64,000 nucleotides of DNA. It comes from Cloeon dipterum (lineage: Eukaryota > Arthropoda > Insecta > Ephemeroptera > Baetidae). The position numbers were made by a program, and so were the translations under genes. Each line of letters begins with the position of its first letter. Within the stretch, counting starts at the first letter, position 1. A model generated the notes under the pieces. That model was not told the origin of the DNA, searched no databases, and saw only the letters and a list, made by a program, of their open reading frames with translations. The stretch lies in NCBI RefSeq assembly GCF_949628265.1, contig NC_088788.1, positions 15,500,001 to 15,564,000 on the forward strand, read 5' to 3'. This document shows, in pieces, positions 24,716 to 36,000 of the stretch.

Positions 24716-27700
24716 TCACTTGGACAAAATGATTCTAATTTTGAGTGTGAGGTACAGCAGCACTCTGAGCAACAAGATATAGCCAACGAGGGCGTAGATG
24801 CATATAAGAAAGTCTTCCTCTTGTACGTGGAGGTCTGTCAAAAGTTTCTTAGGTGACACATAGTGACAATAGTCCTGGCTGCACTCGAGTTTTTCTCTTC
24901 CCTCGCCGTAAATCGCAATCAAACATGCTTCAAAGGCGTAGTAAAAGACGCTTAAGCGGGACAACCACCGCAAGGCCACAGGAATGTCTGCGACGGGAAC
25001 AAAGTAGCCCGAGAAGAGCAGCATCGGGATGGAGATCACAGGCACAAGAAATATCCCCATCTTTTTTCAAAGGGATGAATTAGGGATAGTATAATTAAAT
25101 TCATTGATATACTTTAACGTCTGAAGCTGCACCCACGAGGAGGCCCAGAGACTGGGCCAACAGAGTTAAAAGGATTCCTACGAGCCACAGATTGCAGAAT
25201 CGGTTGAACTCCCAAGGTTGGTTGGACATGTAGTAAGAAATCAGAAGAAACATCGTTGGACACATGATCTGAAAACAAAGATTTTTAATTTTAAAAATTA
25301 GATGATTTTTTTATTTAAAAATTATTAATCTAAAAAATTTGTTGAATCTACTGCTCTTAATTAGGATAAAGAATAAGTGAAATTTTTGAGAAGAATTAAA
25401 TGTATTGATTTTTTTGAAAGTTAAGTACTGCTGATTCAAGGCCTGCTGGGCTGAAAAGCGAGCTTTGTAGTAAAGAACCAAGTGGTTCATTTTTTTTCTT
25501 AAAAAAATTATTTAATTTAGCGCGTTGTCATTTCTAAGTCAGGTGCAGAGAATCATAGTGGCTATTTCGTACTTTTATTGGCCTTTCTAAAAAAATCATG
25601 AATGTGTATTTTTCAGAGCTGAATAAAAAATAATTCCCAAATGACTACATTTTTCTAAAAATTAGAAAAAAATATAATTGTATATAATAATTTCAAATTT
25701 TCTCCCTTTTTTCTTAATAGGCAATTTCCCCCTATTTTTTACAAATAAAAGTCTATTAAAAATTTATTTTCTTCACCTGAAGAGGGACATCAGCGATCGA
25801 CCTGGCTAAGTAATAAGCCTTTATGGAGTACCAGCCGTTCAGGTGCTCTCTCAACATCACGGCCATTTCTGAAGGGACTGAAAAAACACATCATTTGTTT
25901 TAATTTTAACTATTTAGATCCTCTCTTGGAATTATTACATGTTAGGACGGTTGGCATGGCGTTGGAGAAAAACAAAAAGAGCATGAGGAAGAAGATGAGG
26001 CCGACGTTTCCCGTCACTTTAGCGGCGTCGTTGCCGACGTCGAAAAAAACGAAGCCCAGCATGACGCCGATGATGAAGTGCGCCGCCGATCGCAGCCACG
26101 CCATGTGCTGTGCGCATGCAAAAAATAAACGCATTTTGTCATTTTTAGTACGATCACGATCATATGCGCCTGGCCTGGCCACGGTGTTTCTTTTATGACC
26201 TAAATTCTTTCAGTGGCCAGCAAGCGGAATATCCGATCGGAATGAATGCATTAGATATACCAGATCTTTGAAAGACACTAGAATGGCTCTATTGAAGAGA
26301 ATGGAGAACTGCTGCGCCAAGTTGCATATGGGCCTCGCTGTTTTTGGATTCGGTCTAAATAAATCTGCTTCGTCGGCATTGTTGTCTGATTTTTCCCAAG
26401 CACTGTTCAGCATTAGACCTGCAACAGGGAAATTAATTAGAAAATTTAATTGCTGCAGCATATAAATAAAAATGTAAGAGTGAATACGCTTAAATTACTA
26501 TTTTCCGCGAGGCAATTTATTTGCAATAAAAAGACTAGACCAATATCTAAATTTTCAATTAAAAATAATTATAAATCTGCACGTAGAACGGGAATTTTGG
26601 CCTGGAGTTGGTCGATATTAAAATACAATTTAATTATTTTAGTGCTGGCCGAATTTCTCATTTCATCCTGAGATCAATTTTCCTGATAATTTAAGAGATC
26701 ATAAAAATAAATATTACTTGTCTCTTTGGAAAAACCACTGTCTTGAATTGCCTCACGATCAGAGGTGACGGCGATCAAATTTGAAACATCTCCTCTTTCT
26801 CCGGCAGCGACTTCCAAAGCTAAAAATCATATTATATAAGCGTTATGAATATTAAATTAATTATTGAGTACCATAATCAGCCGGATTGTAGAATTGGGGG
26901 CAGTGGAAATCCATATTTGAAAGATTCTGAACCATCATCTCCCTTGACCCTTTGATTAGGCAGTGACCCTCCGACAGTATATACACCGAGTCAAACGACT
27001 GCGCAAACAACAAAAAAAAAAACGTTGGATGAATTTTCAAGACGATGAAAAATGAAAATAAATCAACCTGGAATAGTTTTGAACTTGGCTGGTGAATTGA
27101 GCACACGATGTTTCGTCGGCCTTGTTGGGCCAGAGCTCGCAAATGAGCGAGCACCTGACTAGACGAAAAGGAATCCAATCCGCTATTTTTGAGCCAAAAT
27201 ACACTATCTATGAGATCGAAAAACAAAAATTTACGTACCTCGTTGGTTCGTCAAAAAACATCAAGGGAGGATTGGAAAGCAGCTCCACGGCGCATGACAA
27301 CCTTTTCTGTTCGCCACCTGACAAGCACGACACCTGAGTGTCCATGCACCCTTCCAATCCTAAAATTCCGCATGTTTCTTTGATCTAGAAAAGAATTTGA
27401 TTAGGAACACCTTTTAATCAAAACCACATTTAAAAATAGCTGTGATAAGACTGATAATTTTTTACCGAATTAATTCTAAGGACTCTATTTTTCCTAGAGC
27501 TGCCCAGTTTCAGCTCCGCAGCCACGTGCAGGGTTTCCCTGAGCGTCAGGTTTTCGAGAAGGGCGGCGTCCTGAGGGATCAAACAGCACATTCGTCTGTG
27601 CTGGAAACCTCGCCTTTCGCCGTTTAGAAGGATTTCTCCTTTGACGCCGGACGTGCTTTATTTCAAAAAAATATCTATAATTACTATATAAAGCAACTTG

Positions 27701-28563
27701 ATCCGACTATACCGAAATCCTGCTAAAATTTTTAAGAGCGACGTCTTGCCAGCGCCAGAGGGGCCCAAAATCGCGGTCAAGTCGCCAGCATTGAATTTGC
27801 CACTGACATTGTGCAAAATTTCCGTCCTGGCAGGCCTCTCTCTCCTCAAGCCTGCAAAAATGTTGATTAAGATATGCGGAATTGCATTTGTATTTCAGCC
27901 GCGTGTGCATAAAAATACACGGAGGCATTTAATGCAATTGGATGAGGGCGCTTTGTTAGAGCAGGATGCTTATGGCTCGCAGCTTGCTCAGTTAATAAAA
28001 TATTGCTCAATGGCGCGTTCCCCGGTGCATACAAATGAAATGAATCGAAAACATGCCAAGATGGAACAATAGATTATTTGTTTATCTGTTGAGCTTTGGA
28101 AAACGAGAGATTATAATACATCTTAGTTGCTCCTTCATGATTTTGTTGCAATCTAAGATCAGTATGTAAGTTTGTATAGGCTTTTATTATTACTATTTCT
28201 TTTGCAACTAATTTGGATTTCTATTGGAACAGCTTTCTTGCTCCTGACCTTCAATGCAATTTGATGGGCATGAAAAGTCAAATAGCCTCTCCTTTTCTCA
28301 AATAACGGTACATATGCTTTCTACAATGTTAATTCGTACACATATTTCAGTATGATAGGGCAACCTAATTAATGTAAGTTGACATAAAGAAAAAAACTGA
28401 ATTATTTTTCTAATTTCAGTCAGAGATTAAAATTGATTGTATAAATTAATTTAAAACAAAAATAATAATAACTTTACTCACAGTCAAAGCAGTCTTTTCG
28501 ACTCTGAACAGAGTAGGACAGATGTTTGAACTCGATGTCCACGGTGGTGCCTTGCACATTCAT
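24716..28563 (-). CDS. ABCG half-transporter gene A (ABCG1/white-type), complete, 12 exons
   Basis: A plasma- or endomembrane ATP-driven exporter half; ABCG1-type proteins act as dimers, often on lipids or sterols. The substrate here is unknown. Coding exons, minus strand: 28482-28563, 27713-27851, 27466-27655, 27239-27384, 27068-27182, 26872-26998, 26718-26819, 26261-26418, 25939-26107, 25777-25877, 25113-25268, 24716-25060; 609 aa. Walker [10 protein letters not shown] is at 57-65, Q-loop in [10 protein letters not shown], signature LSGGEQKRL at 158-166, Walker B LMFFDE at 178-183, D-loop SGLD at 186-189, H-loop His216, NPADY at 262-266. The membrane domain starts near residue 340 and ends after a CSQDYCHY loop. 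Its start is the first ATG, with AAAA before it. It has an intron splitting the 239-nt exon found in B and D. It faces away from gene B, whose start is 653 bp off, so a shared promoter region is likely. Confidence 0.93.
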
Positions 28564-29216
28564 TTTTAGGCGTGTATAATGGTCCACTCAGAGTTGATAT
28601 CAAATCATCCTGAGCACCACATTTGACACGAAAAACAGTGTAAACGGTACTGGAGTGCGCGCCCACGAGGAGAGCGAGTGAAGAGTGGCTTTGGAAAGCA
28701 AGCAAGGCCGAGACTAACTGGCATACAATTGATCAGCGGCCTCTGCTGGGCCTATCAAGCAATTCTCAGACCTCTTTAATTCCAATCTCGCGTCAATTCA
28801 TCAATTATATAGCTGTTGATTGCATTTCACGAGAGAAAACAAAAGTGAACTTTGGACTGAACAATAATGTTACGTCAAAGTCAAATAAATTAATAACACG
28901 CAGAGGCTATTTCTGCGATGAAAAAATTCAGTCAGTAATAAATTTTAATTTGGAAATAAATTGTGCCAATCACGAAACAAGATTACACGTTTATCAGATC
29001 AAACCTGGGCCTTGTCACACTTTAATCAAAAATGGAGTATTCTTGTCAAAAACAGCGCTCCTCGTCGCTTATCTTCCTCATTATCAACGTCGTGCTCATC
29101 GGACACTCGGCCGTCTGCGCAAAATATTCAATAGAGCGTACAAATATTAATGCACACTGCGTGGTATCGTTTGATAAGGCGCGTGTGGGAACTGTAATAA
29201 TTCAGTCTGAGAAACA
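28564..29216. promoter_or_regulatory. Head-to-head promoter region of ABCG genes A and B, with GATA-type sites
   Basis: 653 bp separate the start codons of divergent genes A and B, and 5' leaders must also fit here. Five WGATAR matches occur on one strand or the other, at 28752-28757, 28991-28996, 29069-29074, 29081-29086 and 29172-29177, four of them within 190 bp of each other. No convincing TATA box was seen. Co-regulation of A and B is inferred from layout only. Confidence 0.4.
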
Positions 29217-32206
29217 ATGACTCCCCGACTGGATGTGAGAAACTCGAAAGGGCAAATCTCGGAGGATGACACTATCGTGGACGCGGAGAAGTTCCAGTTC
29301 CCGAAGCAGCCGCCGGTTGAACTTGTCTTTTCAGACCTCACCTACCACGTGACAGATGACAAGAAGAGTGAGAGTATATAATAATCCATAAATTTAGATT
29401 AATTTAATTTAAATAGATCGACGAACGATTCTAAAGTCAGTAAGTGGCATCATCAAAGCTGGAGAACTGACCGCTATCATGGGGCCCTCAGGAGCTGGCA
29501 AGTCCACGCTTTTGAACAATCTTTCAGGATACAGGCAAAATTAAAATTTTTAATACGCCCTGAAAAAACTAAGAAAAAAAAATCATCAGAACTAATGGGA
29601 CGAAAGGACTGGTGACGGTAAACGGAGCGAAGCGGAATTTAAGCATGTTTCGCAAACAATCTTGCTACATTATGCAAGACAACCAGTTGCACGACAATTT
29701 AAGAGTGTCGGAGGCAATGAGACTGGCGGCCAACCTCAAGCTTCCCAGGGACTGCGAAAATAAGCAGCAGATCGTAACCCAATTTAAATTATGACCACCA
29801 AATTTTAACAAAATTCTTAATAAAAGATTGAAAATGTGTTGGAGATATTGGGATTAGCAGAGCATACAAACACGTTCACCAAAAAACTGTCTGGTGGACA
29901 GAAAAAGCGGCTGAGCATAGCCTTGGAGCTGATAAATAATCCTCCTGTCATGTTTTTTGACGAGCCTACAAGGTTTTTTAAAAATAAAGCAAATTCGGGA
30001 TATACTTTAAAATCCATTTAACAGTGGCTTGGACAGCTCGTCGTGCTACCAATGCATCAAGTTGTTGAAGGACCTGAGCAGAGGTGGCAGGACGATTATC
30101 TGCACGATCCACCAGCCGAGCGCCCGCATTTTCGAAATGTTCGACCAACTATACGCGATGGCTCAGGGTCAGTGCGTGTACCAGGGCAGCACAGGGCAGC
30201 TCGTGTCCTGGCTGGCCACCAACGGATTCTTCTGCCTCAGCATCTACAATCCAGCAAACTACAGTGAAAATTATAAAATGCAATTGAAAAACGAGATAAA
30301 AAAATTCCATCACGCGCGTTTTGCAGTTATTGAACTCACGTCAGGAGAGCGCAATCAGAACTTGGAAAAGCTGTCTCTCGCCGTGCAAAACGGAAAAATA
30401 GACGTTAGAAATGGTGGGATTTAAATATAACAAAATTTGATTTCGAATTGACACACACACACACACACACTCTGCAGACGGAGCGGAAAACATCGATAAC
30501 TCGTTGTACCCTGCCACAGTGAACCAGAACTTGAGTCCATATGGCGAGGAAGGGACGGCCCTTCTGCAGCCAAGTAAAGCACCGCTGCCGGAAATGTGCA
30601 AAAAACCGTATCCTACTTCGGAGTGGATCCAGTTCTGGACCATGTTTCAGCGCACCATGATTTTCACTAGAAGAGACAGGGTAAACAAACAATTAAGAGG
30701 CGCAGTCACTCGAGAGACAAAAATTTGCTATTTATATACTTCCTAGATTTTTGGCAGATTATTTTACATTTGATCAATGACACGATTTGAATGTTTAATA
30801 ATGTTATTCATTATTTCAGACTTTGATGTACTTTCGTTTCGCGGCATACTCAGTTGTCGCATTGACCGTTTGTATTTTGTACAACGAATGCGGCCGAGAT
30901 GCAGCCAAAGTGTTCACCAATGTCAGATTCCTTTTCTTCAGTGCCATATTCGCCATGTACACCACACTCACGGTCACAATATTGTCTTGTACGACACCAA
31001 AGAGATTTTAACCTTTTGATGATGATGATATTTAAAATATGTTTCAGTCCCACTTGAAATGCCCGTGCTGCGCAAAGAAACCTTCAACGGCTGGTATCCC
31101 CTCCGGCCGTATTATTTGGCAATGTCACTGACTGACGTGCCATTTCAGGTATTTTTTTAGGAATAAAATATTGTTAACATTCATAACTGTATAAAAACAG
31201 AACTGGTTAAGCTGTGATTTGAGTACAAAATTTAAATTTAAAATTTAACTATTTGCTTTGTTGATAAAAAATGGTCTAGACATAATTTCATTATTATCAT
31301 TAGCAGCGTCATTTGCAAACACAGTTCTCTATTTCAGAACTTTCAGTGATTAAGGTAATTTTTTTTACAAATTAAATTAAAAAATAAAATGTTGACGAGC
31401 TTGTTTTGTGAGTCTGTGACTAGCAAGAAAAGCTCTCTTCCCATTTAGGTTATGGCCATTTCAAGTAAAAAACTAAGGTTAAAATTCCCTGGCGAATGTG
31501 CACATTTTTTCCAATTAAATGTCAGCCTTCCATAATGGAATCAAGAAAGAATCTGATATAACAATAGTTTATTTGCTCAAAAGTTCATATTTATTTGCTT
31601 TTTTAATTTTCCTCAAATCAAATTTATTTTCAACTTGTTTCATTAGATCCTATTTTGCCTGTTGTACACAATGCCTGCGTACTATTTCACCGGTCAGCCG
31701 CTGGAGTGGGACCGGTTCGGCATGTTTTACCTATCGGCCCTGCTGACCAGTTTCGTCTCGCAGAGTCTGGGCACCATGGTCGGCTCGGCCATGAATATAC
31801 AGGTGCAAATAGTCCCCCGTTTTCAACAAGAATCGGCAAATTGTATTTTTCCTTTCAGAACGGCGTGTACGTCGCCCAGGTGCTGGTGGTGCCGTTGGTG
31901 ATGTTTACAGGGGTGTTCCTCAAGTTCAGCGCAATGCCGCCCGTGCTCAGGTGGATCTCGGACGTGAACTTTGTTCGCTACGGCTTCGAGGGTATGGTGC
32001 TGGCGGTCTACGACTTTGATCGCGAGCGGCTGCCCTGCCTCAGCCAGCCACTGTGCCGGGACCGCAACCCAGAAGAAATTTTAAAAGGGCTTGAGATGGC
32101 CGACCGCAGCTTTTGGTTCGACATGAGCATTCTGGCTGCCCAGTTCCTACTCCTGCGCTTCGCCGCTTATTTCCTGCTCCGCAGCCGCGTCTTCTTTAGG
32201 CGCTGA
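29217..32206 (+). CDS. ABCG half-transporter gene B, complete, 11 exons
   Basis: An ATP-driven transporter half; dimer partner and substrate unknown. Coding exons: 29217-29367, 29417-29534, 29590-29773, 29827-29972, 30025-30263, 30327-30413, 30478-30680, 30820-30988, 31048-31148, 31647-31802, 31859-32206; 633 aa. Walker [10 protein letters not shown] is at 73-81, signature LSGGQKKRL at 172-180, Walker B VMFFDE at 192-197, D-loop SGLD at 200-203, H-loop His229. The family NPADF/Y motif reads NPANY at 275-279. The membrane domain runs from about residue 370, and the last extracellular loop has CLSQPLC where the other members have CxxxYCHF. The intron after 29534 begins with GC instead of GT. 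It is transcribed away from A and toward C. Confidence 0.94.
30451..30470 (+). repeat. (AC)10 microsatellite abutting a splice acceptor
   Basis: Ten AC units end seven bases before the acceptor AG at 30476-30477 of ABCG gene B, replacing the usual pyrimidine-rich tract of that 64-bp intron. Confidence 0.9.
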
Positions 32207-33002
32207 ATCACGAATAATAAAAAATGCAACTGCCTGTGGTTTATACAAATGTCTGATTTTAATTGGCATAAATATTATTACAATCAATTTTCTAAAATCA
32301 AAATAAAAAGCGTTACATAAATGACTGATGAGCAAATTTTCTTGGGGGCAATTCCTGCACATACTGATGGCAAAATGAATAAATTAATTAATTGCAGCGT
32401 TCAATATGGACACTCTCCTTTTATTGATTAACTTTATTAAATACATAATGCATAATATCGCACTTTCACACTGCTAAATTGACATTGTGGTCCCGCAGGA
32501 TGACTTTTCAAATATACCGCACACTCAGAGAGATATATTTTAAAATAATAATAAATTGACACAATGAACACATTTATGCAAAATACGATACACGATGAGT
32601 ATTATCTAGCATAGCGGCGTGTGATGCAGTTTGTGTACAAAAATATAGTTGCTTCGGTACAATTTATCCGATTTGTTTCATTAAAATAATTATATAGCCT
32701 GTCCAGCTTTTGTCTTCAATGCGAAAGATCTGCTGTTTCAAACTATTTCAGCATCGAAAGTTTGAAAAAAGCAGCAGCTTTATCATTTAAATCACAGAAG
32801 TTGCTCTGATTCGCGTGTGCGTTCACACTTTTTTTAAATTATTTTGATCGGTATTCATCCTGAGCGAGAACACTAAAAAGCTGAATGTGAAATTTAGAAA
32901 AATACTGTGTCTTTTTGCGAAACAAAAAAACTCGATATAACAATTGAAGAAGGTAACTTGCGTGGCAAAGAGGGGAAAATCAATATTATTTCAGTGTCAC
33001 TT
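32207..33002. other. Convergent intergenic stretch between ABCG genes B and C
   Basis: This holds the 3' untranslated ends of both genes and no coding exon. It is AT-rich. Minus-strand AATAAA words at 32420-32425 and 32433-32438 could serve gene C, though they are nearly 570 bases beyond its stop. Confidence 0.55.
32216..32221 (+). terminator. Candidate polyadenylation signal of ABCG gene B
   Basis: AATAAA starts only ten bases after the stop codon of gene B. That is unusually close, so a later signal (for example the AATAAA near 32300) may also be used. Confidence 0.4.
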
Positions 33003-36000
33003 TCACGAGAAGTTCCTGGCGTGTTTGAGGCGCCACTTGAGCACAAAGTAGGTGGCAAGTCGCATGAGGACTAGGAGCGCGAGCAGGACGCCGGCGTCGA
33101 GCCAGTAGTAGCCGCCGTCCATGCCGAGCGCCTCGAGGAACTTGGATGGCATGCGGAAGTGGCAGTAGTCTGCCTCGCATGCCATCTTCTTCCGCTCGTA
33201 TCCGTACACGGCCAGCATCATGCCCTCCAGCCCGTACTTGAGGTAGGACGTATGGAAGAGCCAGTGCATCGCCTTTGGCGCGTCCTTCATGTGGATGAAG
33301 AAACCCGAGAAGATGGTGCACGGCAAATTTGTTAGCGGCCCAAAGAACACTCCATTCTGCAATGATTAAATTTAAATGTTAAAAGTTAAATAATCCGGGG
33401 TGTTGGGAAATAATTAATTCAATATTTACAATAAAAATACACTTTTAAAAAATAGGCGACCACTCAAGGTTGTGTTCATATTGGGAATAAATGAAAACAG
33501 ACTCCATCCTCGTTGTTTAACAAAGTAATGGACTTAGAATTTTCACATTTTGGTCTTTGGAGCTAGCCTCAACTGCCTCATGTATAGGTGGGTGATATTT
33601 GCTAAGTGTTTGAAATTTTTATGACGGAATTTTTTGTAATTTAAGATGTGACGTTATATTGTATTGATTTTAATTGTTTACTCATGATTAGGACGTACTG
33701 GGTGACGTCGAAACTATAGTCGAGAGTTGAAACGACGAATTCAATAGAGCAACGAGGATGAAGTCTGTTTTCATCTATTCTCAATATAAAAATACATGTT
33801 ATAATCCGAAAGTTATTAGGTTTTTCGCTATCATTCGATAGTTTTTAATACAAGATGACAATGTGCCAGACAAATAGTTCCCGTTATTTAGGGTTTGCTA
33901 GGACGCCTCTACTGTATTTTAAAAGTATACATATTTTTGAAAATATTAAACTGCCAAAATATCTTGAAAAGTGTTCGGATTTCAACAAACTTTACATTTT
34001 TGGAATCTGCTCAGCGAGACGAATCAAATGATGTGACATTTTTATACTTTTTACAAAATTTCGTAATATTTCCGAAAAGGTTCAATAGAAAAATTGCGTG
34101 TTCTAGGAAATTCCCACGCAGGAATGTATCGACTTTTGGTTCAATTGTTTTTCTACGATAGTTTTAATTTTAATAAAATCAAGCTTTATTTTGCATGTTG
34201 CATAGCTTGCTGGTTAATATACAAGTCAGTTTTTAATTAAATTTAAATTTTACCTCTACGCTTAGTCCAGCGCCGACCATTTGTCCCATGCTCTGAGCTA
34301 CAAAAGAAACGAGGAGACCCATTCCAGAAAACATGAAAAATCTCCTCGCTTCATATGGCTGCGCTGACAGAAAGTAGACCAAAGTGCTGTAGCCTAAAGA
34401 GCAAGTTACCTGCATCAAGTAAGCATACAAATTAAATTTCTTAACTCTAAATTAAATTAAAACCAACCTGAATTGGAATGTCTGCAAGAGTCACAGCCAA
34501 ATAATAACACTTTAAAGAATACCACCGGTTGAAATGCTCTCTGGCCACGATTGGCATTTCCAGAGGAACTGCAAGAAATATGAAAATTTAGTATTCCGGA
34601 TCTTAAACGGCAATAATGCGCTGTTACTAACAAGTGACAATCATGGAAAGCAAAGAGGTGAACATGAGGAAGACAACGCTGTAAAAAATTAGGCCGAAAT
34701 TGTCCAGCACGTTGGACGCCTCATTGCCGATGTTGTAGTACAGTCCACCGATCATCAGGCCGACGAGCAGATGCATGGAAAGCCGCATATTCATCAGAAA
34801 CTGGAATGAAAATCAGATTGTTATGGGTTAATGAATCTTATGAAAGATGATGAATTTTTTCTTATTCGTTCATGACGTATACATGATTAAATAATGACAG
34901 TTTTTAGCTAGTATAAGTAAAATATCACACGACCAAGCTATTGGGAGCAAGGTTAATAATATGACACTACGTTAGTTATCAGTACTAGAGGTTTAAAATA
35001 TAAATAAATTTTTTGAAACAAAAAAATAAACTAACTGAAATCATATAAAATAAAATCATAAAATACGTTACAAATAATAAAATTTAAATAAATAATTGTT
35101 TAAATTAAATTTTTTGTAATATTGTTGGTAGAAAAGTGATAATTTTTTTTATTTATTAATGAAAGAAAAATTTATTTTAAAAATTAAATTAATTGTTTAA
35201 TACAATTTATTTATTAGTTGATATTACTCAAAAAAGTGATCGTCAGTGATAATGGCAAGTTGCCATGAGTTTGATCATGATTGTGTATGGTGTTTTCTCG
35301 CAATATCAACGAAAGACGAAAGATGAGCGTCAAGTGCGTTTATTTTGTTTGCAATGACGTGCGCACGTGGCCGAGAGAATAGTGAATAATGCGCGCCAAT
35401 TCACGCGAAAAACAGACAATTCCGGTGCTCGTGTACTCACAATCAGCTCATCCGCTTTGAGTTCATGTGCACCAGAAATGAGTCTATTTCCTTTGCATGA
35501 CTGCTTTTTCGTGAGATAATAATGACCGCGTCGAGTGTCCTTTGCTTCCAGCATCGCTCAACAGAGGGCGTTCGAACAATCGTGAATTTCTTTCGCTAGT
35601 TATATTATAATTTAAATTCAAATTTTCGATTAATTTCTAAATATCATCTCAAATAATAGATAAACTATAATTTCCGTACATATAAATACTTCAAGTTTAG
35701 ATTTAAAGAAGATTCAATGCTATTTTAACTTCATAATAAGTTCGCATTCACGACGTTTCTGTAAGACCAGAACTGGCATGAGTATAGGCTGTGAACCAAC
35801 TTACAGCTTGATCTTTCCAGATTCAATTGGGAATTGATGAATGGGTGTTTAACACTATGTTACAGCCTGCACCTTCAACCTTGTTACGCAACGCAGGTAA
35901 AACCTATCTGATCCCTTTTAGACTGGAAGATTCCAATTTTAAAATTCAGATAAAGCCGCGAAATTAAATTAAAACTCTTATAAATGGAAAATAGATATTT

